Shown: positions 26,067 through 35,574, counted from the stretch's first letter. The stretch: 64,000 nucleotides of DNA from Spartinivicinus marinus (GCF_026309355.1 NZ_JAPJZK010000001.1:5662501-5726500); one strand, 5' to 3'. A program made the numbers and translations. Notes: generated by a model from the sequence alone, not told the origin.

Positions 26067-27773
26067 ATGGATATTCAAACGTTAACTTTTTTGTTTGTGG
26101 GTACTTCCTTTGCGCTTTATATAGGCATTGCTATTTGGGCCAAGGCTGGATCAACAAGTGACTTTTATATTGCTGGTGGTGGTGTTCATCCTGTTGCCAA
26201 TGGAATGGCGACTGCAGCTGACTGGATGTCAGCTGCTTCATTTATTTCGATGGCAGGGCTCATTTCGTTTATGGGATATGATGGTACCGTTTATTTGATG
26301 GGGTGGACGGGTGGCTATGTACTGTTAGCCTTGTGTTTAGCGCCGTACTTACGCAAATTCAGTAAATTTACGGTTCCCGACTTTATTGGTGATCGTTACT
26401 ATTCTCAGGCCGCACGGACAGTTGCGGTTGTTTGTGCAATATTTATTTCCTTTACCTATATTGCAGGACAAATGCGTGGGGTAGGCGTTGTATTCTCTCG
26501 CTTTTTAGAAGTAGACATTATCAGTGGTGTGTTTATTGGTATGGCTGTGGTGTTTTTTTATGCCATTTTAGGTGGCATGAAAGGTATTACCTATACGCAA
26601 GTAGCCCAATATTGTGTACTGATATTTGCTTATTTGGTGCCCGCTGTTTTTATATCGATTTTAATGACCAATAACCCTATTCCTCAACTTGGTTTTGGTG
26701 ATATGTTAGCTGACGGCTCGGGTATTTATTTACTTGATAAGCTCGATGGGTTATCTACTGAGCTTGGATTTTCAGAATATACCCAGGGTAATAAAAGCAT
26801 GATTGATGTGTTTTTTATTACAGCTGCGCTAATGGTGGGTACCGCGGGCTTACCTCATGTTATCGTCCGCTTTTTTACTGTTCCTAAAGTACGTGATGCA
26901 AGAAAGTCTGCTGGTTGGGCTTTATTATTTATAGCACTTTTGTATACCACTGCACCTGCGGTTGCGACCTTTGCCAGAGTGAATATGATTAGTACCATTA
27001 ATGGACCTGACGGGCAGGGTACTTTATATGAAGATACTCCAAGCTGGGTTGAAAATTGGCAGCAAACAGGCTTAATCACTTGGACTGATAAGAACGAAGA
27101 TGGTCGTATGTTCTATTCCGGTGATGAGCGTAATGAAATGTCTATCGACCGTGATATTATGGTTTTGGCAAACCCTGAAATTGCTAACTTACCAGCATGG
27201 GTAATTGCGTTAGTGGCTGCGGGTGCAATTGCAGCGGCATTATCGACTTCAGCAGGTTTGTTATTGGTAATATCAACGTCAGTTTCCCATGATTTATTGA
27301 AAAGAAACTTAATGCCAGGTATTAGTGATAAACAAGAATTACGCTACGCGAGAATTGCAGCCGCTGTAGCTATAGGAATCGCGGGTTATTTAGGTATTAA
27401 CCCCCCGGGGTTTGTTGCTCAAGTTGTTGCGTTTGCGTTTGGTTTGGCTGCCTCCTCTTTTTTTCCAGCTATTGTCATGGGCATCTTTTTTAAGAAAATG
27501 AATAAAGAAGGTGCTATCTGTGGTATGTTAACGGGGATAATATTTACGGCCGCTTATATAGTTTATTTTAAGTTTTTAAACCCATCCGCGAATACGGCTG
27601 ACCATTGGTTATTGGGTATTTCACCTGAAGGAATAGGTACCTTAGGGATGTTGCTGAATTTTTCCGTGGCTTTAATTGTTAATCGATTGACTCTTGATTC
27701 ACCACAACATGTTCAAGATATGGTTGAAAGTATTCGTTTTCCCAAGGGGGCAGGAGGGGTACAAGCTCACTGA
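26067..27773 (+). CDS. Sodium:solute symporter, VC_2705/ActP-like
   Basis: This 568-residue transporter of the SSS family has about 13 hydrophobic segments. SSS hallmarks are [27 protein letters not shown] near the N-terminus, the [16 protein letters not shown] loop and [23 protein letters not shown] hydrophilic insert (about residues 310-370) is typical of the VC_2705 subfamily. Acetate or other short monocarboxylates are the likely substrates, by relationship to ActP; that is inference. It forms an operon with DUF4212. The often-associated DUF294/exonuclease pair is found at 2.3-4.9 kb instead. Confidence 0.93.
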   Translation: MDIQTLTFLFVGTSFALYIGIAIWAKAGSTSDFYIAGGGVHPVANGMATAADWMSAASFISMAGLISFMGYDGTVYLMGWTGGYVLLALCLAPYLRKFSKFTVPDFIGDRYYSQAARTVAVVCAIFISFTYIAGQMRGVGVVFSRFLEVDIISGVFIGMAVVFFYAILGGMKGITYTQVAQYCVLIFAYLVPAVFISILMTNNPIPQLGFGDMLADGSGIYLLDKLDGLSTELGFSEYTQGNKSMIDVFFITAALMVGTAGLPHVIVRFFTVPKVRDARKSAGWALLFIALLYTTAPAVATFARVNMISTINGPDGQGTLYEDTPSWVENWQQTGLITWTDKNEDGRMFYSGDERNEMSIDRDIMVLANPEIANLPAWVIALVAAGAIAAALSTSAGLLLVISTSVSHDLLKRNLMPGISDKQELRYARIAAAVAIGIAGYLGINPPGFVAQVVAFAFGLAASSFFPAIVMGIFFKKMNKEGAICGMLTGIIFTAAYIVYFKFLNPSANTADHWLLGISPEGIGTLGMLLNFSVALIVNRLTLDSPQHVQDMVESIRFPKGAGGVQAH

Positions 27774-27851
27774 AAAACTGACTCTGTCAGTATGTAAAAT
27801 AAATAATAACAAAGCTGTGTAAAACAGTCTTATTAAAAAAGGAATTGCCTG

Positions 27852-28856
27852 ATGATAAAAACTGGTTTTTTAACAATAATATCCGTCGTTTTAACATTGG
27901 CCAATACAGTCCCTGTATCAGCCTCTAAGCGATATAATGAGCCAATTAAGCCTATACCAGCTGATATGAAGTACGACAAACAGAAAGTTGAGTTGGGGAA
28001 GAAGTTATTCTTTGATCCAAGGCTTTCGAAATCGGGTTGGTTGAGCTGTAATTCATGTCACAATTTAGCGATGGGAGGTGATGACAACTTACCTAGTTCC
28101 ATTGGTCATCAATGGCAACTTGGTCCTATTAATTCGCCCACGGTACTTAATGCGAAGTTTAATCTTGCTCAGTTTTGGGATGGGCGTGCAAAAGACTTAC
28201 AAGAACAGGCGGCTGGCCCTATTGCCAATCCTGGTGAGATGGCTTCTAGTCATCAGTTAGCGGTAGCGACATTACAGTCTATTCCAAGTTATCAGAGCCT
28301 GTTTGAGCAAGTGTATGGTGTAAAGAAAATAACCATTAATGAAGTGACGGATGCCATTGCTACATTTGAAGAAACATTGGTTACACCTAACTCTCGTTTT
28401 GATCAATGGCTACTGGGAAATGAAAAAGCAATTACCCAAGTGGAAAAAGAAGGGTATGCGTTATTTAAAGTAAAAGGCTGTGTCAGTTGCCATAATGGCG
28501 TTGGGGTAGGGGGGAATACCTATCAGAAATTTGGTCTAGTCAAGACTTATTCAAAGGATGAAGAAAATTTGGGAAGATATAATGTTACTAAACAAGAAGC
28601 AGATAAATATGTTTTTAAAGTGCCATTACTACGAAATATTGAGCTAACAGCCCCTTACTTTCATGATGGTAGTGTCTGGAGTTTAAGAGAAGCGGTGAAT
28701 GTGATGGCTGAATACCAGTTAGGACTCAAACTTTCAGTACCTGAAACAGAAAAAATAGTGGCTTTTTTGAAAACGTTAACGGGTAAACAACCCCAAATTA
28801 TCTATCCAGTCTTACCACCTGAAACGGTTAAAACACCTAAGCCTGATAGAAGCTAA
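27852..28856 (+). CDS. Periplasmic di-haem cytochrome c peroxidase (CcpA/MauG type)
   Basis: This 334-residue protein has a signal peptide (about 1-24, cleavage near SAS). Haem motifs are CNSCH at 66-70 and CVSCH at 210-214. Family motifs are LGKKLFFDPRLS before the first haem, FWDGRAKDLQEQAAGPIANPGEM, VTDAIATFEETL, and LRNIELTAPYFHDGSVWSLREAV near the end. It would reduce H2O2 to water in the periplasm using electrons from a small cytochrome. The C-terminus is proline-rich (PVLPPETVKTPKP). The start follows AAAGGAATTG. It is 78 bases after the symporter gene and could be expressed with it, but a functional link is not evident. Confidence 0.92.
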   Translation: MIKTGFLTIISVVLTLANTVPVSASKRYNEPIKPIPADMKYDKQKVELGKKLFFDPRLSKSGWLSCNSCHNLAMGGDDNLPSSIGHQWQLGPINSPTVLNAKFNLAQFWDGRAKDLQEQAAGPIANPGEMASSHQLAVATLQSIPSYQSLFEQVYGVKKITINEVTDAIATFEETLVTPNSRFDQWLLGNEKAITQVEKEGYALFKVKGCVSCHNGVGVGGNTYQKFGLVKTYSKDEENLGRYNVTKQEADKYVFKVPLLRNIELTAPYFHDGSVWSLREAVNVMAEYQLGLKLSVPETEKIVAFLKTLTGKQPQIIYPVLPPETVKTPKPDRS

Positions 28857-28886
28857 CGAATGCGTCATCGGTAAGTGAAGGTACCA

Positions 28887-28919
28887 CTTTAAGACGCACC
28901 ACTAGTGGTGCCCTTAAAG
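28887..28919. other. Palindromic stem-loop after the peroxidase gene
   Basis: CTTTAAG (28887-28893) and CTTAAAG (28913-28919) flank a perfect 16-bp palindrome GCACCACTAGTGGTGC (28896-28911). There is no T-run after it, so it is a weak terminator candidate; it could be a protein-binding site. Confidence 0.55.
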
Positions 28920-29011
28920 CAATAAAAAGCCAGTAACAGCTATTTGTCTATAATATAGTCAACATCGTAAAGGAAAGAGCAGCAGTACAAGCTGAGTTGA
29001 TCATAAACAAC

Positions 29012-29818
29012 ATGAAAAAATCCGCAGCCATACTTGCTTTTCTTTTGTATAGCCACCAGGCTATCACGGAAACCTTATATGTGTGTGGTCACCAAAGTTA
29101 TGCTCCCTTTATGTGGCTGGAGCAAAACAAGATTGTAGGAGTAGGAACTGATGTTGCGAAAGTTATTTTCAAGGAGCATGGTATAACAATTAATAATGAT
29201 TATAGAGGTCCATGGAAGCGCTGTTTAGCCAATATTAAACTTGGAAAGACAGATTTGCTGGTTGCTGCATATAAAACAACAGCCAGAGAAGAGTATGCTG
29301 TATATTCTAAGGTACCGTTAGCAAAGGATGCCAATGCTATCTTTGTTTGGAAAGGCAAAGAGTTTGAATTTGAGTCTATTGATAACTTAAAAGGAAAAAC
29401 TGTGGGACGAGTGATTGGAGGCAGCCTAGGAGAGAAAATAGACAGCTATTTTGACCAGTATCTGATCACTGAAAGAGTTAGGGAGTCGCATTATAACTAT
29501 ATGAAACTTTGTAAAGGAAGGATTGATTTTTTTGCATCTGGGCTATATACAGCGCCTATTCAGCTAGCCAAGTATGGTTTTTTAGGAAAAATAGTGCCTT
29601 TGGAAAAACCACTAAATACAGAGTATCTTTATATGGCTATTTCAAAAAAATCAAAATATAAAGATATTATGCCTATGTTGGAAAGTGCTCTCGAAAAACT
29701 AAAAGCAAAGGGTGTAGTCGAAAAGCTGGTTAAAAAAAACATAGACTACTATATCTCTAAAAATGTACAAAGTAATAAGACAATCACAGATGACTGTCAG
29801 GTTGTTCAATCGCCTTGA
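29012..29818 (+). CDS. Periplasmic solute-binding protein, family 3
   Basis: This protein of about 268 residues has a signal peptide (about 1-20, cleavage near AIT-E). The mature part begins ETLYVCGHQSYAPFMWLEQNKIVGVGTDV, a standard opening for amino-acid-type binding proteins, and continues with GPWKRCLANIKLGKTDLLVAAYKT, LKGKTVGRVIGGSLG and a late helix with LESALEKLKAKGVVEKL. No transporter gene is adjacent, so it may be an orphan binding or sensing protein. I chose ATG 29012 over a TTG five codons earlier because the signal peptide then begins MKKSA. Confidence 0.88.
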   Translation: MKKSAAILAFLLYSHQAITETLYVCGHQSYAPFMWLEQNKIVGVGTDVAKVIFKEHGITINNDYRGPWKRCLANIKLGKTDLLVAAYKTTAREEYAVYSKVPLAKDANAIFVWKGKEFEFESIDNLKGKTVGRVIGGSLGEKIDSYFDQYLITERVRESHYNYMKLCKGRIDFFASGLYTAPIQLAKYGFLGKIVPLEKPLNTEYLYMAISKKSKYKDIMPMLESALEKLKAKGVVEKLVKKNIDYYISKNVQSNKTITDDCQVVQSP

Positions 29819-30255
29819 GTTGAAACAATATACAACGATAAATAACTAATTATATTAGATTTTATTAATGCTTGATGACATATTAGTTTAAATAATATAA
29901 CTTATTTTTGTTATAATAAAGCCTCGCCAAGATTACCTATAGATTCAATAGCATCTAACTCTACTGTTTCATCATTTTACCCTGAAATTGGCGATTGTCG
30001 CTGAAAGATTAATTGACAAATGTTATGAGGACTTTCCTATTTTAATTTGCTAGTATCATATTGTTAGTTCCTTTTGGTTTATATTATACCCAGCGGAAAG
30101 GGTATAATATAAGATTGAGTTGTTTTTTATAAGTGGCTATGGAAGGTCATTGCTAATGCAGGAGAGGAAACTATCTCTTAGTCTATTTGAAAGCTCTAAT
30201 TTACAAGCGAGTTTTTGCAGTTTTTATGTATATTAAAGCGACAAGGAGAGTTGCG
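29819..30255. other. AT-rich intergenic region with a strong inverted repeat
   Basis: These 437 bases lie between two plus-strand genes. The clearest element is a perfect 13-bp inverted repeat TTATATTATACCC / GGGTATAATATAA (30079-30091 with 30100-30112), loop AGCGGAAA, about 145 bases before the LVIVD gene start. It has no T-run, so it could be an operator or an mRNA leader hairpin. Nothing else is evident. Confidence 0.55.
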
Positions 30256-32118
30256 ATGAAAAGAGTGATATATACCGGTAGATTTGCATTACTGCTGACT
30301 GGACTAAGTTTTCCTTTGCTTGGTTTTGGCCATAGTGCAATGTTTCCAGATGGATTTAAATTTGATGATAGCAATGAAGGAGAACAACCCCAGCTATTGC
30401 TAGATCAAGCAACTACTCGCTGTGTCGATGGTAGTGCTAGCGGATACCCCTGTAAAAATATTGATTTACACTCCTTTTTAGCAAAGGAAAATATGGGTGG
30501 TGGAACGGCCAATTTAAATGATATATGGGGCTATACTGACCCCGTAACAGGGGCTGAAATCGCGATTGTGGGGAGAACCAATGGCACCTCATTTGTAGAT
30601 ATTACTGACCCGGTTAATCCAGTTTTTCTTGGGTTTTTACCTTCCCATGATAATGGTTCTGATTCTTGGCGTGATATTAAAACTTACAATGATCATGCTT
30701 TTATTGTTGCAGATGGTAGTGGCAATAAAACCCATGGTTTGCAAGTGTTTGATTTAAGTACCTTACGACACTTGCCGTCCCCAGGCCAAACTCTTAAAGA
30801 AACAGCCCACTTAGGTGGCTTTGGTAATGCCCATAATATTGCTATTAATGAAGATACTGGTTACGCCTATATTGTAGGTAGTAACCAGTGTAGTGGTGGT
30901 TTATATATGGTTAATATTTCTAACCCAGTTAAACCACGCTATGCGGGCTGTTTTTCCGCGGATGGCTATACTCATGATACCCAGTGTGTGATTTATAAGG
31001 GACAGGATGCACGGTATTTTGGCAGAGAAATTTGTGTAGGGTATAATGAAGATACCATTACCATTGTAGATGTAACCAGTAAGTCGAACCCAAAACAGTT
31101 GTCGAGAACCCCTTATCAAGGCGCTCAATATACTCATCAGGGCTGGTTTTTGAATGATAGCCATAATATTTTGATAATGAATGATGAGCTAGATGAAAAG
31201 CGTAATGGAATTAATACCACTTCGTATATTTATGATGTAAGTGTTTTGGATAACCCCATAGAAATTGGTCGTTATGTAGGGCCTACGGCGGCTATTGATC
31301 ATAACCTTTATACCCATAATAACTATGTCTTTGAAACCAATTATCGCGCAGGGCTCCGTATTCTTAGTGCACAGGATATTACAGCCGGCAAGCTGTCAGA
31401 AGTAGCCTATTTTGATACTATCCCTGGTTCAAATAGCGCACAGTTTTCGGGTACCTGGAGTAATTATATTTATTTTGCCAGTGGCAATATTATCATGAGT
31501 GATATTGGTTATGGCCTGTTTGTTGTTAAACCTGACTGGGATGCCATCAGTAACCCAGATCCAACAGTAGAGTATTGTGAGGCGAGCAGTAATAATGCCA
31601 GTGATGAGTGGGTTGGTATGGTACGCATAGCTGATTTTAAGAATAGCTCTGGTGCTAAGCGATACTCTGATTTCACAACTAAAGTGGTTAATCTCGCCAA
31701 AGGAAAGGCTAAAGTTCAGTTAAAACCCGCGTTTAGTGGTATAAAATATAATGAATATTGGAAAATTTGGATAGATTTAAATAAAGATGGTGATTTTGAA
31801 GACAGTGGCGAAGAAGTCTTTAGTTCTAATTATGCAAAGTCATCCACTGTTAATGGGAATTTATCAATTCCTTCAAGTGCCTCACTGGGTAAAACCCGAT
31901 TACGAGTAGTGATGCGTTATAACGCGGTTCCTGAGTCATGTGGCTCGTTTAATTATGGTGAAGTAGAGGATTATACCGTCAATATCACGGCAGGTATGAC
32001 AGTGGCTAACAATATAAGAGGCTCTGTTACAAGCGATAAAAATGAACAGACGATAAATGTCATCGAACAGTTGCAACAACAGTATTTTGCTACCCTCGGA
32101 GTGCCCAATAAACGGTAA
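30256..32118 (+). CDS. Secreted LVIVD-repeat 'choice-of-anchor B' protein with GEVED domain
   Basis: This 620-residue protein has a signal peptide (about 1-27). The main body (about 60-420) is a beta-propeller-like LVIVD region with repeated units such as AIVGRTNGTSFVDITDPVNPVFLG and GGLYMVNISNPVKPRYAG. A GEVED-type beta domain follows (about 440-595), with IWIDLNKDGDFEDSGEEVF and NYGEVEDYTVNIT; the acidic DLNKDGDFEDSG loop may bind calcium. Such proteins are secreted or surface-exposed and poorly characterised. The ATG at 30256 has a clear ribosome site (AAGGAG); a longer frame 69 bases upstream lacks one. A structured repeat follows the stop by 7 bases, before a YtkA-like gene. Confidence 0.88.
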   Translation: MKRVIYTGRFALLLTGLSFPLLGFGHSAMFPDGFKFDDSNEGEQPQLLLDQATTRCVDGSASGYPCKNIDLHSFLAKENMGGGTANLNDIWGYTDPVTGAEIAIVGRTNGTSFVDITDPVNPVFLGFLPSHDNGSDSWRDIKTYNDHAFIVADGSGNKTHGLQVFDLSTLRHLPSPGQTLKETAHLGGFGNAHNIAINEDTGYAYIVGSNQCSGGLYMVNISNPVKPRYAGCFSADGYTHDTQCVIYKGQDARYFGREICVGYNEDTITIVDVTSKSNPKQLSRTPYQGAQYTHQGWFLNDSHNILIMNDELDEKRNGINTTSYIYDVSVLDNPIEIGRYVGPTAAIDHNLYTHNNYVFETNYRAGLRILSAQDITAGKLSEVAYFDTIPGSNSAQFSGTWSNYIYFASGNIIMSDIGYGLFVVKPDWDAISNPDPTVEYCEASSNNASDEWVGMVRIADFKNSSGAKRYSDFTTKVVNLAKGKAKVQLKPAFSGIKYNEYWKIWIDLNKDGDFEDSGEEVFSSNYAKSSTVNGNLSIPSSASLGKTRLRVVMRYNAVPESCGSFNYGEVEDYTVNITAGMTVANNIRGSVTSDKNEQTINVIEQLQQQYFATLGVPNKR

Positions 32119-32125
32119 AATTCGT

Positions 32126-32253
32126 TATACTCTTCGCGAATGATTTTTAGGCTCTGTTTCCGTCTCTCTTCACCCCAGTCATTTAGTTTTTCTAAACTCC
32201 TGGGGTTTCATCGCTCGGAGGCCTTGCCTAAATAACCCTACGCTTTGAGTTTA
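32126..32253 (+). repeat. Structured intergenic repeat, TATACYCTTC family, copy 2
   Basis: This 128-bp element starts 7 bases after the LVIVD gene stop. It aligns with copy 1 along its left part (TATAC-CTTC-CGAATGA-TTTTAGG). The stems are TATACTC with GAGTTTA (one mismatch), TTTAGGC / GCCTAAA (32146-32152 with 32226-32232), ACCCCAG / CTGGGGT (32172-32178 with 32200-32206) and TTTAG / CTAAA. Stem bases differ from copy 1 in a compensatory way. Confidence 0.85.
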
Positions 32254-32271
32254 CTCTTTAGAACAGGTGTT

Positions 32272-33225
32272 ATGGATAAAAAAATAATAAAGAAGATATC
32301 CAATTTCAATAAATTAGCGGTTTTATTGGTCAGTTATAGCTTGTTTTGCTTCGCGGTTGAAAGCAAAGCAAGCGAACTGATAAACAACAGTGACATCATA
32401 AAAATAGCGAATGAGTTAATCTTAGATGCGAGAAAGCAAGAAATGGCATCTATGGAGATTATTAGTCGTGCGAATCAAATTCGTAAGGAGGTGAATAGCT
32501 TAAGAGCAACTGCCCGGACATTGACAGACAAAAGTCTTACACAACAGTTAACGGTTGCCGCTGACCTTCTGGCTGAGCAAGTCACGCTATGGCAACAACA
32601 GGGTGCAGATAACCGTCAAAAAAGTAGTGACTATTTTAGCTATGGACGACAGTTACTCACTAAAGCATTCAAGGAACAGTGGCAAGCTAAGATTAAGCTG
32701 GATGGGGAAATAGCTTTAATACCGTCAACTCAACCGTTAATCGCCCATAATACGCAAATTCGTAGCGTTCATCCTAATATGCCAAAAGCCATGCAGGACA
32801 CCGGTTCAGCTGTTAGTGGTATGACGCTTTCGGTACCCTCTTTGAGTGCTCAGTCAATTCCTAGTCCATTAGATACGGCTAGTTTTCAACTCTCCAGAGA
32901 CATTAATTTTTTCTCTCATGTGGAGCCAATAGTTGATGTTAGCCAGCAACAGCCAATGGTGCCGCTAAATCAAATACATCAATGGCGATTAATGTTGTCA
33001 GATTTAGCCGCACAGCCTGTTTCTGGCAAAGCGATTAATGTGCGTGGCCATATGCCAGGTCATGTTCATGGTTTGCCCACTCAACCAAGAGTGACTAAGG
33101 AAATAGAGCCAGGGGTGTATTTAATTGAAGGGATGAAATTTCAAATGATTGGTTGGTGGGTGATTGAGTTTGATATCCCTTATCATGGGGGAGTAGATAC
33201 GATTAAATTTAATGTGGTCTTGTAG
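32272..33225 (+). CDS. YtkA-like domain secreted protein
   Basis: This protein of about 317 residues has a signal peptide (about 1-32, cleavage near SKA-S). A helical segment (about 35-140) is rich in Gln and Lys, followed by a Ser/Pro-rich linker. The C-terminal beta domain, about 85 residues, fits the YtkA-like family (GHMPGHVHGLPTQPRV, then YLIEGMKFQMIGWWVIEFDI and VDTIKFNVVL). YtkA-like domains are found beside copper and cytochrome proteins; the His/Met-rich GHMPGHVHG could bind metal. I chose ATG 32272 over TTG 32245 because of the better start and signal peptide. The next gene, a di-haem peroxidase, starts 13 bases after its stop, or overlaps it by 14 bases from the earlier ATG. The two are thus a pair. 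Confidence 0.82.
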   Translation: MDKKIIKKISNFNKLAVLLVSYSLFCFAVESKASELINNSDIIKIANELILDARKQEMASMEIISRANQIRKEVNSLRATARTLTDKSLTQQLTVAADLLAEQVTLWQQQGADNRQKSSDYFSYGRQLLTKAFKEQWQAKIKLDGEIALIPSTQPLIAHNTQIRSVHPNMPKAMQDTGSAVSGMTLSVPSLSAQSIPSPLDTASFQLSRDINFFSHVEPIVDVSQQQPMVPLNQIHQWRLMLSDLAAQPVSGKAINVRGHMPGHVHGLPTQPRVTKEIEPGVYLIEGMKFQMIGWWVIEFDIPYHGGVDTIKFNVVL

Positions 33226-33238
33226 TAGATACTTCAGC

Positions 33239-34546
33239 ATGCTTTCATGTATAAATCAGTGCTTGTATAAACTATTATTCTCTTGTCTTTTAGGCATAGG
33301 TGCCAGCCCAATTCTGGCCAATATTTCACCCTATCATTTTACTGATGATGATATTCAATTTTTAGCCCAGTTTCGGCTGGGTAGTCTACCGCCATTGCCA
33401 GCGGCAAAAGATAATCAATATGCAGATTCCATTACAGCGGCTACATTGGGTAAAACGATTTTTTTTGATAAGCGTTTTAGCGTGAATAAACAGGTAGCCT
33501 GCGCTAGCTGCCACGATCCGTCCCAATATTTTACTGATGGTTTAGTAACCTCTAAAGGGATTGCTGCAACACGACGGAATGCGCCTTCCATTCTGGGTGC
33601 TGCTTATAGCCCTTGGCAATTTTGGGATGGACGTAAGGACAGCCTCTGGTCTCAAGCATTAGGCCCATTAGAGTCGGTTGTTGAGCATGGCTTGAGTCGA
33701 TTAGAGGTTGTTCAACTATTGATGTGCTTTTACCAAAAAGACTATCAGAGTATCACGGCCAATAAAGTCAATGCTAACCGCCTATTTGAATTAAAAGGGC
33801 CTGCTAGCCCTATCGGTAGCGAAACAGCCAAAGCGAATTGGCAGCAATTGACGAGTGATGAGCAAATATTAGTCAATAGGATTTTTTCAGATGTGGGTAA
33901 GTTATTGATGGCTTATCAACGTCAACTTCAGCCATTACCTAGCCGTTTTGATCGATTTGTAGCGCAGTTACAGCAAGATCCGGCCAATATCAACCAACTG
34001 AAAACCCAGTTAACGGCAGAAGAGGTGAGTGGACTGAGGCTATTTATGGGAAAAGCCAATTGTGCCAGCTGTCATAACGGCCCATTATTTACCAATTTTG
34101 AGTTTCATAATATAGGCGCACCGGAACCTGATATTACTCAAGTTGATATGGGGCGTTATCAAGGAGTAGGGGATTTATTACGAGATGAGTTTACCTGTTT
34201 ATCTAAGTGGAGTGATGCGAATAAACAGTATTGTCAGGAAATGCTGTATTTAAAAAAACAAGGCCAGGAGTTAGTAGGGGCTTTTAAAACGCCTTCGCTA
34301 CGGAATATAGCAGCAACAGCCCCTTATATGCAAAGTGGCCAATTTGCCACCCTAGAAGAAGTATTAGCCCATTACAATAAGCCCGTCCCTCCTTATTATG
34401 ATCGTAACCAACATCCATTTCGACCTCACTTCGATATTTTGCCGTTGGGTTTAACCCCAGAGGAAATACAACAGATCAAACAGTTTTTGACATCATTGAC
34501 TGGTGATTTAGGTCAGGCTGATCAATGGTGGCAAACACCGGACTGA
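33239..34546 (+). CDS. Periplasmic di-haem cytochrome c peroxidase-like protein
   Basis: This protein of about 435 residues has a signal peptide (about 1-28). Haem motifs are CASCH at 88-92 and CASCH at 275-279. Other family motifs are LGKTIFFDKRFS, FWDGRKDSLWSQALGPLES and TPSLRNIAATAPYMQSGQFATLEEVL. An insert between haems and LRDEFTCLSKWSDANKQYC (a Cys pair) set it apart from classical CcpA, nearer MauG/MbnH-like enzymes that modify proteins or small substrates. It is coupled to the YtkA-like gene, which suggests a shared periplasmic metal or redox task. ATG 33239 begins just after the upstream stop; an alternative ATG at 33212 would overlap it. Confidence 0.87.
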   Translation: MLSCINQCLYKLLFSCLLGIGASPILANISPYHFTDDDIQFLAQFRLGSLPPLPAAKDNQYADSITAATLGKTIFFDKRFSVNKQVACASCHDPSQYFTDGLVTSKGIAATRRNAPSILGAAYSPWQFWDGRKDSLWSQALGPLESVVEHGLSRLEVVQLLMCFYQKDYQSITANKVNANRLFELKGPASPIGSETAKANWQQLTSDEQILVNRIFSDVGKLLMAYQRQLQPLPSRFDRFVAQLQQDPANINQLKTQLTAEEVSGLRLFMGKANCASCHNGPLFTNFEFHNIGAPEPDITQVDMGRYQGVGDLLRDEFTCLSKWSDANKQYCQEMLYLKKQGQELVGAFKTPSLRNIAATAPYMQSGQFATLEEVLAHYNKPVPPYYDRNQHPFRPHFDILPLGLTPEEIQQIKQFLTSLTGDLGQADQWWQTPD

Positions 34547-34576
34547 AATAGTTGTTACTCTACTAAAGAGTCAACA

Positions 34577-34611
34577 CTCGCAAATAAGTTAGACCATCCT
34601 AACAATGCGAG
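34577..34611. other. Stem-loop between converging genes; holds copy 1 of an 18-bp direct repeat
   Basis: CTCGCA (34577-34582) pairs with TGCGAG (34606-34611), with an inner TTAG / CTAA pair. It could act as a terminator for both converging genes, although T-runs are poor. The 18-base string TTAGACCATCCTAACAAT (34589-34606) inside it recurs at 35575-35592. Confidence 0.55.
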
Positions 34612-34615
34612 CTAT

Positions 34616-35458
34616 TTAATTTAAATTTCTAGACGAGACTTCTTTTAATGAGTTCCAATATTGATTAACAAGCTTACTAAGCTCCCCTGAGCGCTTAATT
34701 TTTTCCAAAATTGTATTAAAGCTTTTCAAAAAATCTTGTTTATAGTAATAGATACCGTTATCTTGGTTTGTAAAACCAAGGTGTCCTTGTTCTTTAGAAA
34801 TAACAGTACCTTCTACCATTGCAGTAACAGCTGTTTTCCATTTCGACTGGTTAATTAAATTGTGCCATGACAGTAACACCGCTTGGCGATCATTCATGTA
34901 GCAATCGATTTCTTGTGCAATAAGCATTTTGGTTAAGTTAATATGGTTATTTTTGTACTCTCTAACTACGATGTCCCCATTTTTAACCAACTTCCAGAAT
35001 CGAAGCCCACCTATTTGAAAACCATGGTTGTTACCAATGGTTAACCCAATATAATCATCAGGCCATTTAGGGCGGGGCTCAATTAATATTTCTTTTCGAC
35101 AAAATACAGAGGTCACTTCATCTAACATTGGTTTGGATACAGGCCAGATATAGGGACGAACATCTCTTTTTAGATAAGGAGGATATAAAGCAAACGCTTT
35201 TCCTTCTTTGAGTAGTTTTAAACCCCGTTTCCATGGAACGGGTAGTAGATTTACCTGATAACGCGACATATCCTTGATGACTCGCATTACTATTTTGGTA
35301 TAAGCACCTGTTAGAAAACCACTCTCTTTATCAACAAAACTATAAGGGTAGTAGCTATCATCCGCTAGAATAGTGACCTGAATAGGGGCGGCTGATACAG
35401 TTTTTAAACTGAATAAAGCTAAAGCATATAAAAATAGAATCTGGTGGCAACTATTCAC
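34616..35458 (-). CDS. Periplasmic solute-binding protein, family 3 (paralogue of 39664-40467)
   Basis: This 280-residue protein has a signal peptide (about 1-23, cleavage near VSA-A). The mature part begins PIQVTILADDSYYPYSFVD, typical for family 3, and includes PVPWKRGLKLLKEGKAFALYPPYLK, DDYIGLTIGNNHGF and a late helix FNTILEKIKRSGELSKLVNQYW. It is clearly paralogous to the protein at 39664-40467, sharing PWKRGLK, FALYPPYL and DYIGLTIG. The start is GTG at 35458. It has no linked transporter. An 18-bp direct repeat flanks the gene, which may mark a past duplication or insertion. Confidence 0.87.
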   Translation of the reverse strand: MNSCHQILFLYALALFSLKTVSAAPIQVTILADDSYYPYSFVDKESGFLTGAYTKIVMRVIKDMSRYQVNLLPVPWKRGLKLLKEGKAFALYPPYLKRDVRPYIWPVSKPMLDEVTSVFCRKEILIEPRPKWPDDYIGLTIGNNHGFQIGGLRFWKLVKNGDIVVREYKNNHINLTKMLIAQEIDCYMNDRQAVLLSWHNLINQSKWKTAVTAMVEGTVISKEQGHLGFTNQDNGIYYYKQDFLKSFNTILEKIKRSGELSKLVNQYWNSLKEVSSRNLN

Positions 35459-35574
35459 TTCTAACTACAGCCGTTTGCAAATAAATATTTGAGGCTTGCT
35501 GTTGTTTAGCATAGCTCACTATATAAAGCTCAACGTAAACCTTCTTGCTCATTAGCTGATAAGCGCCTACATTT

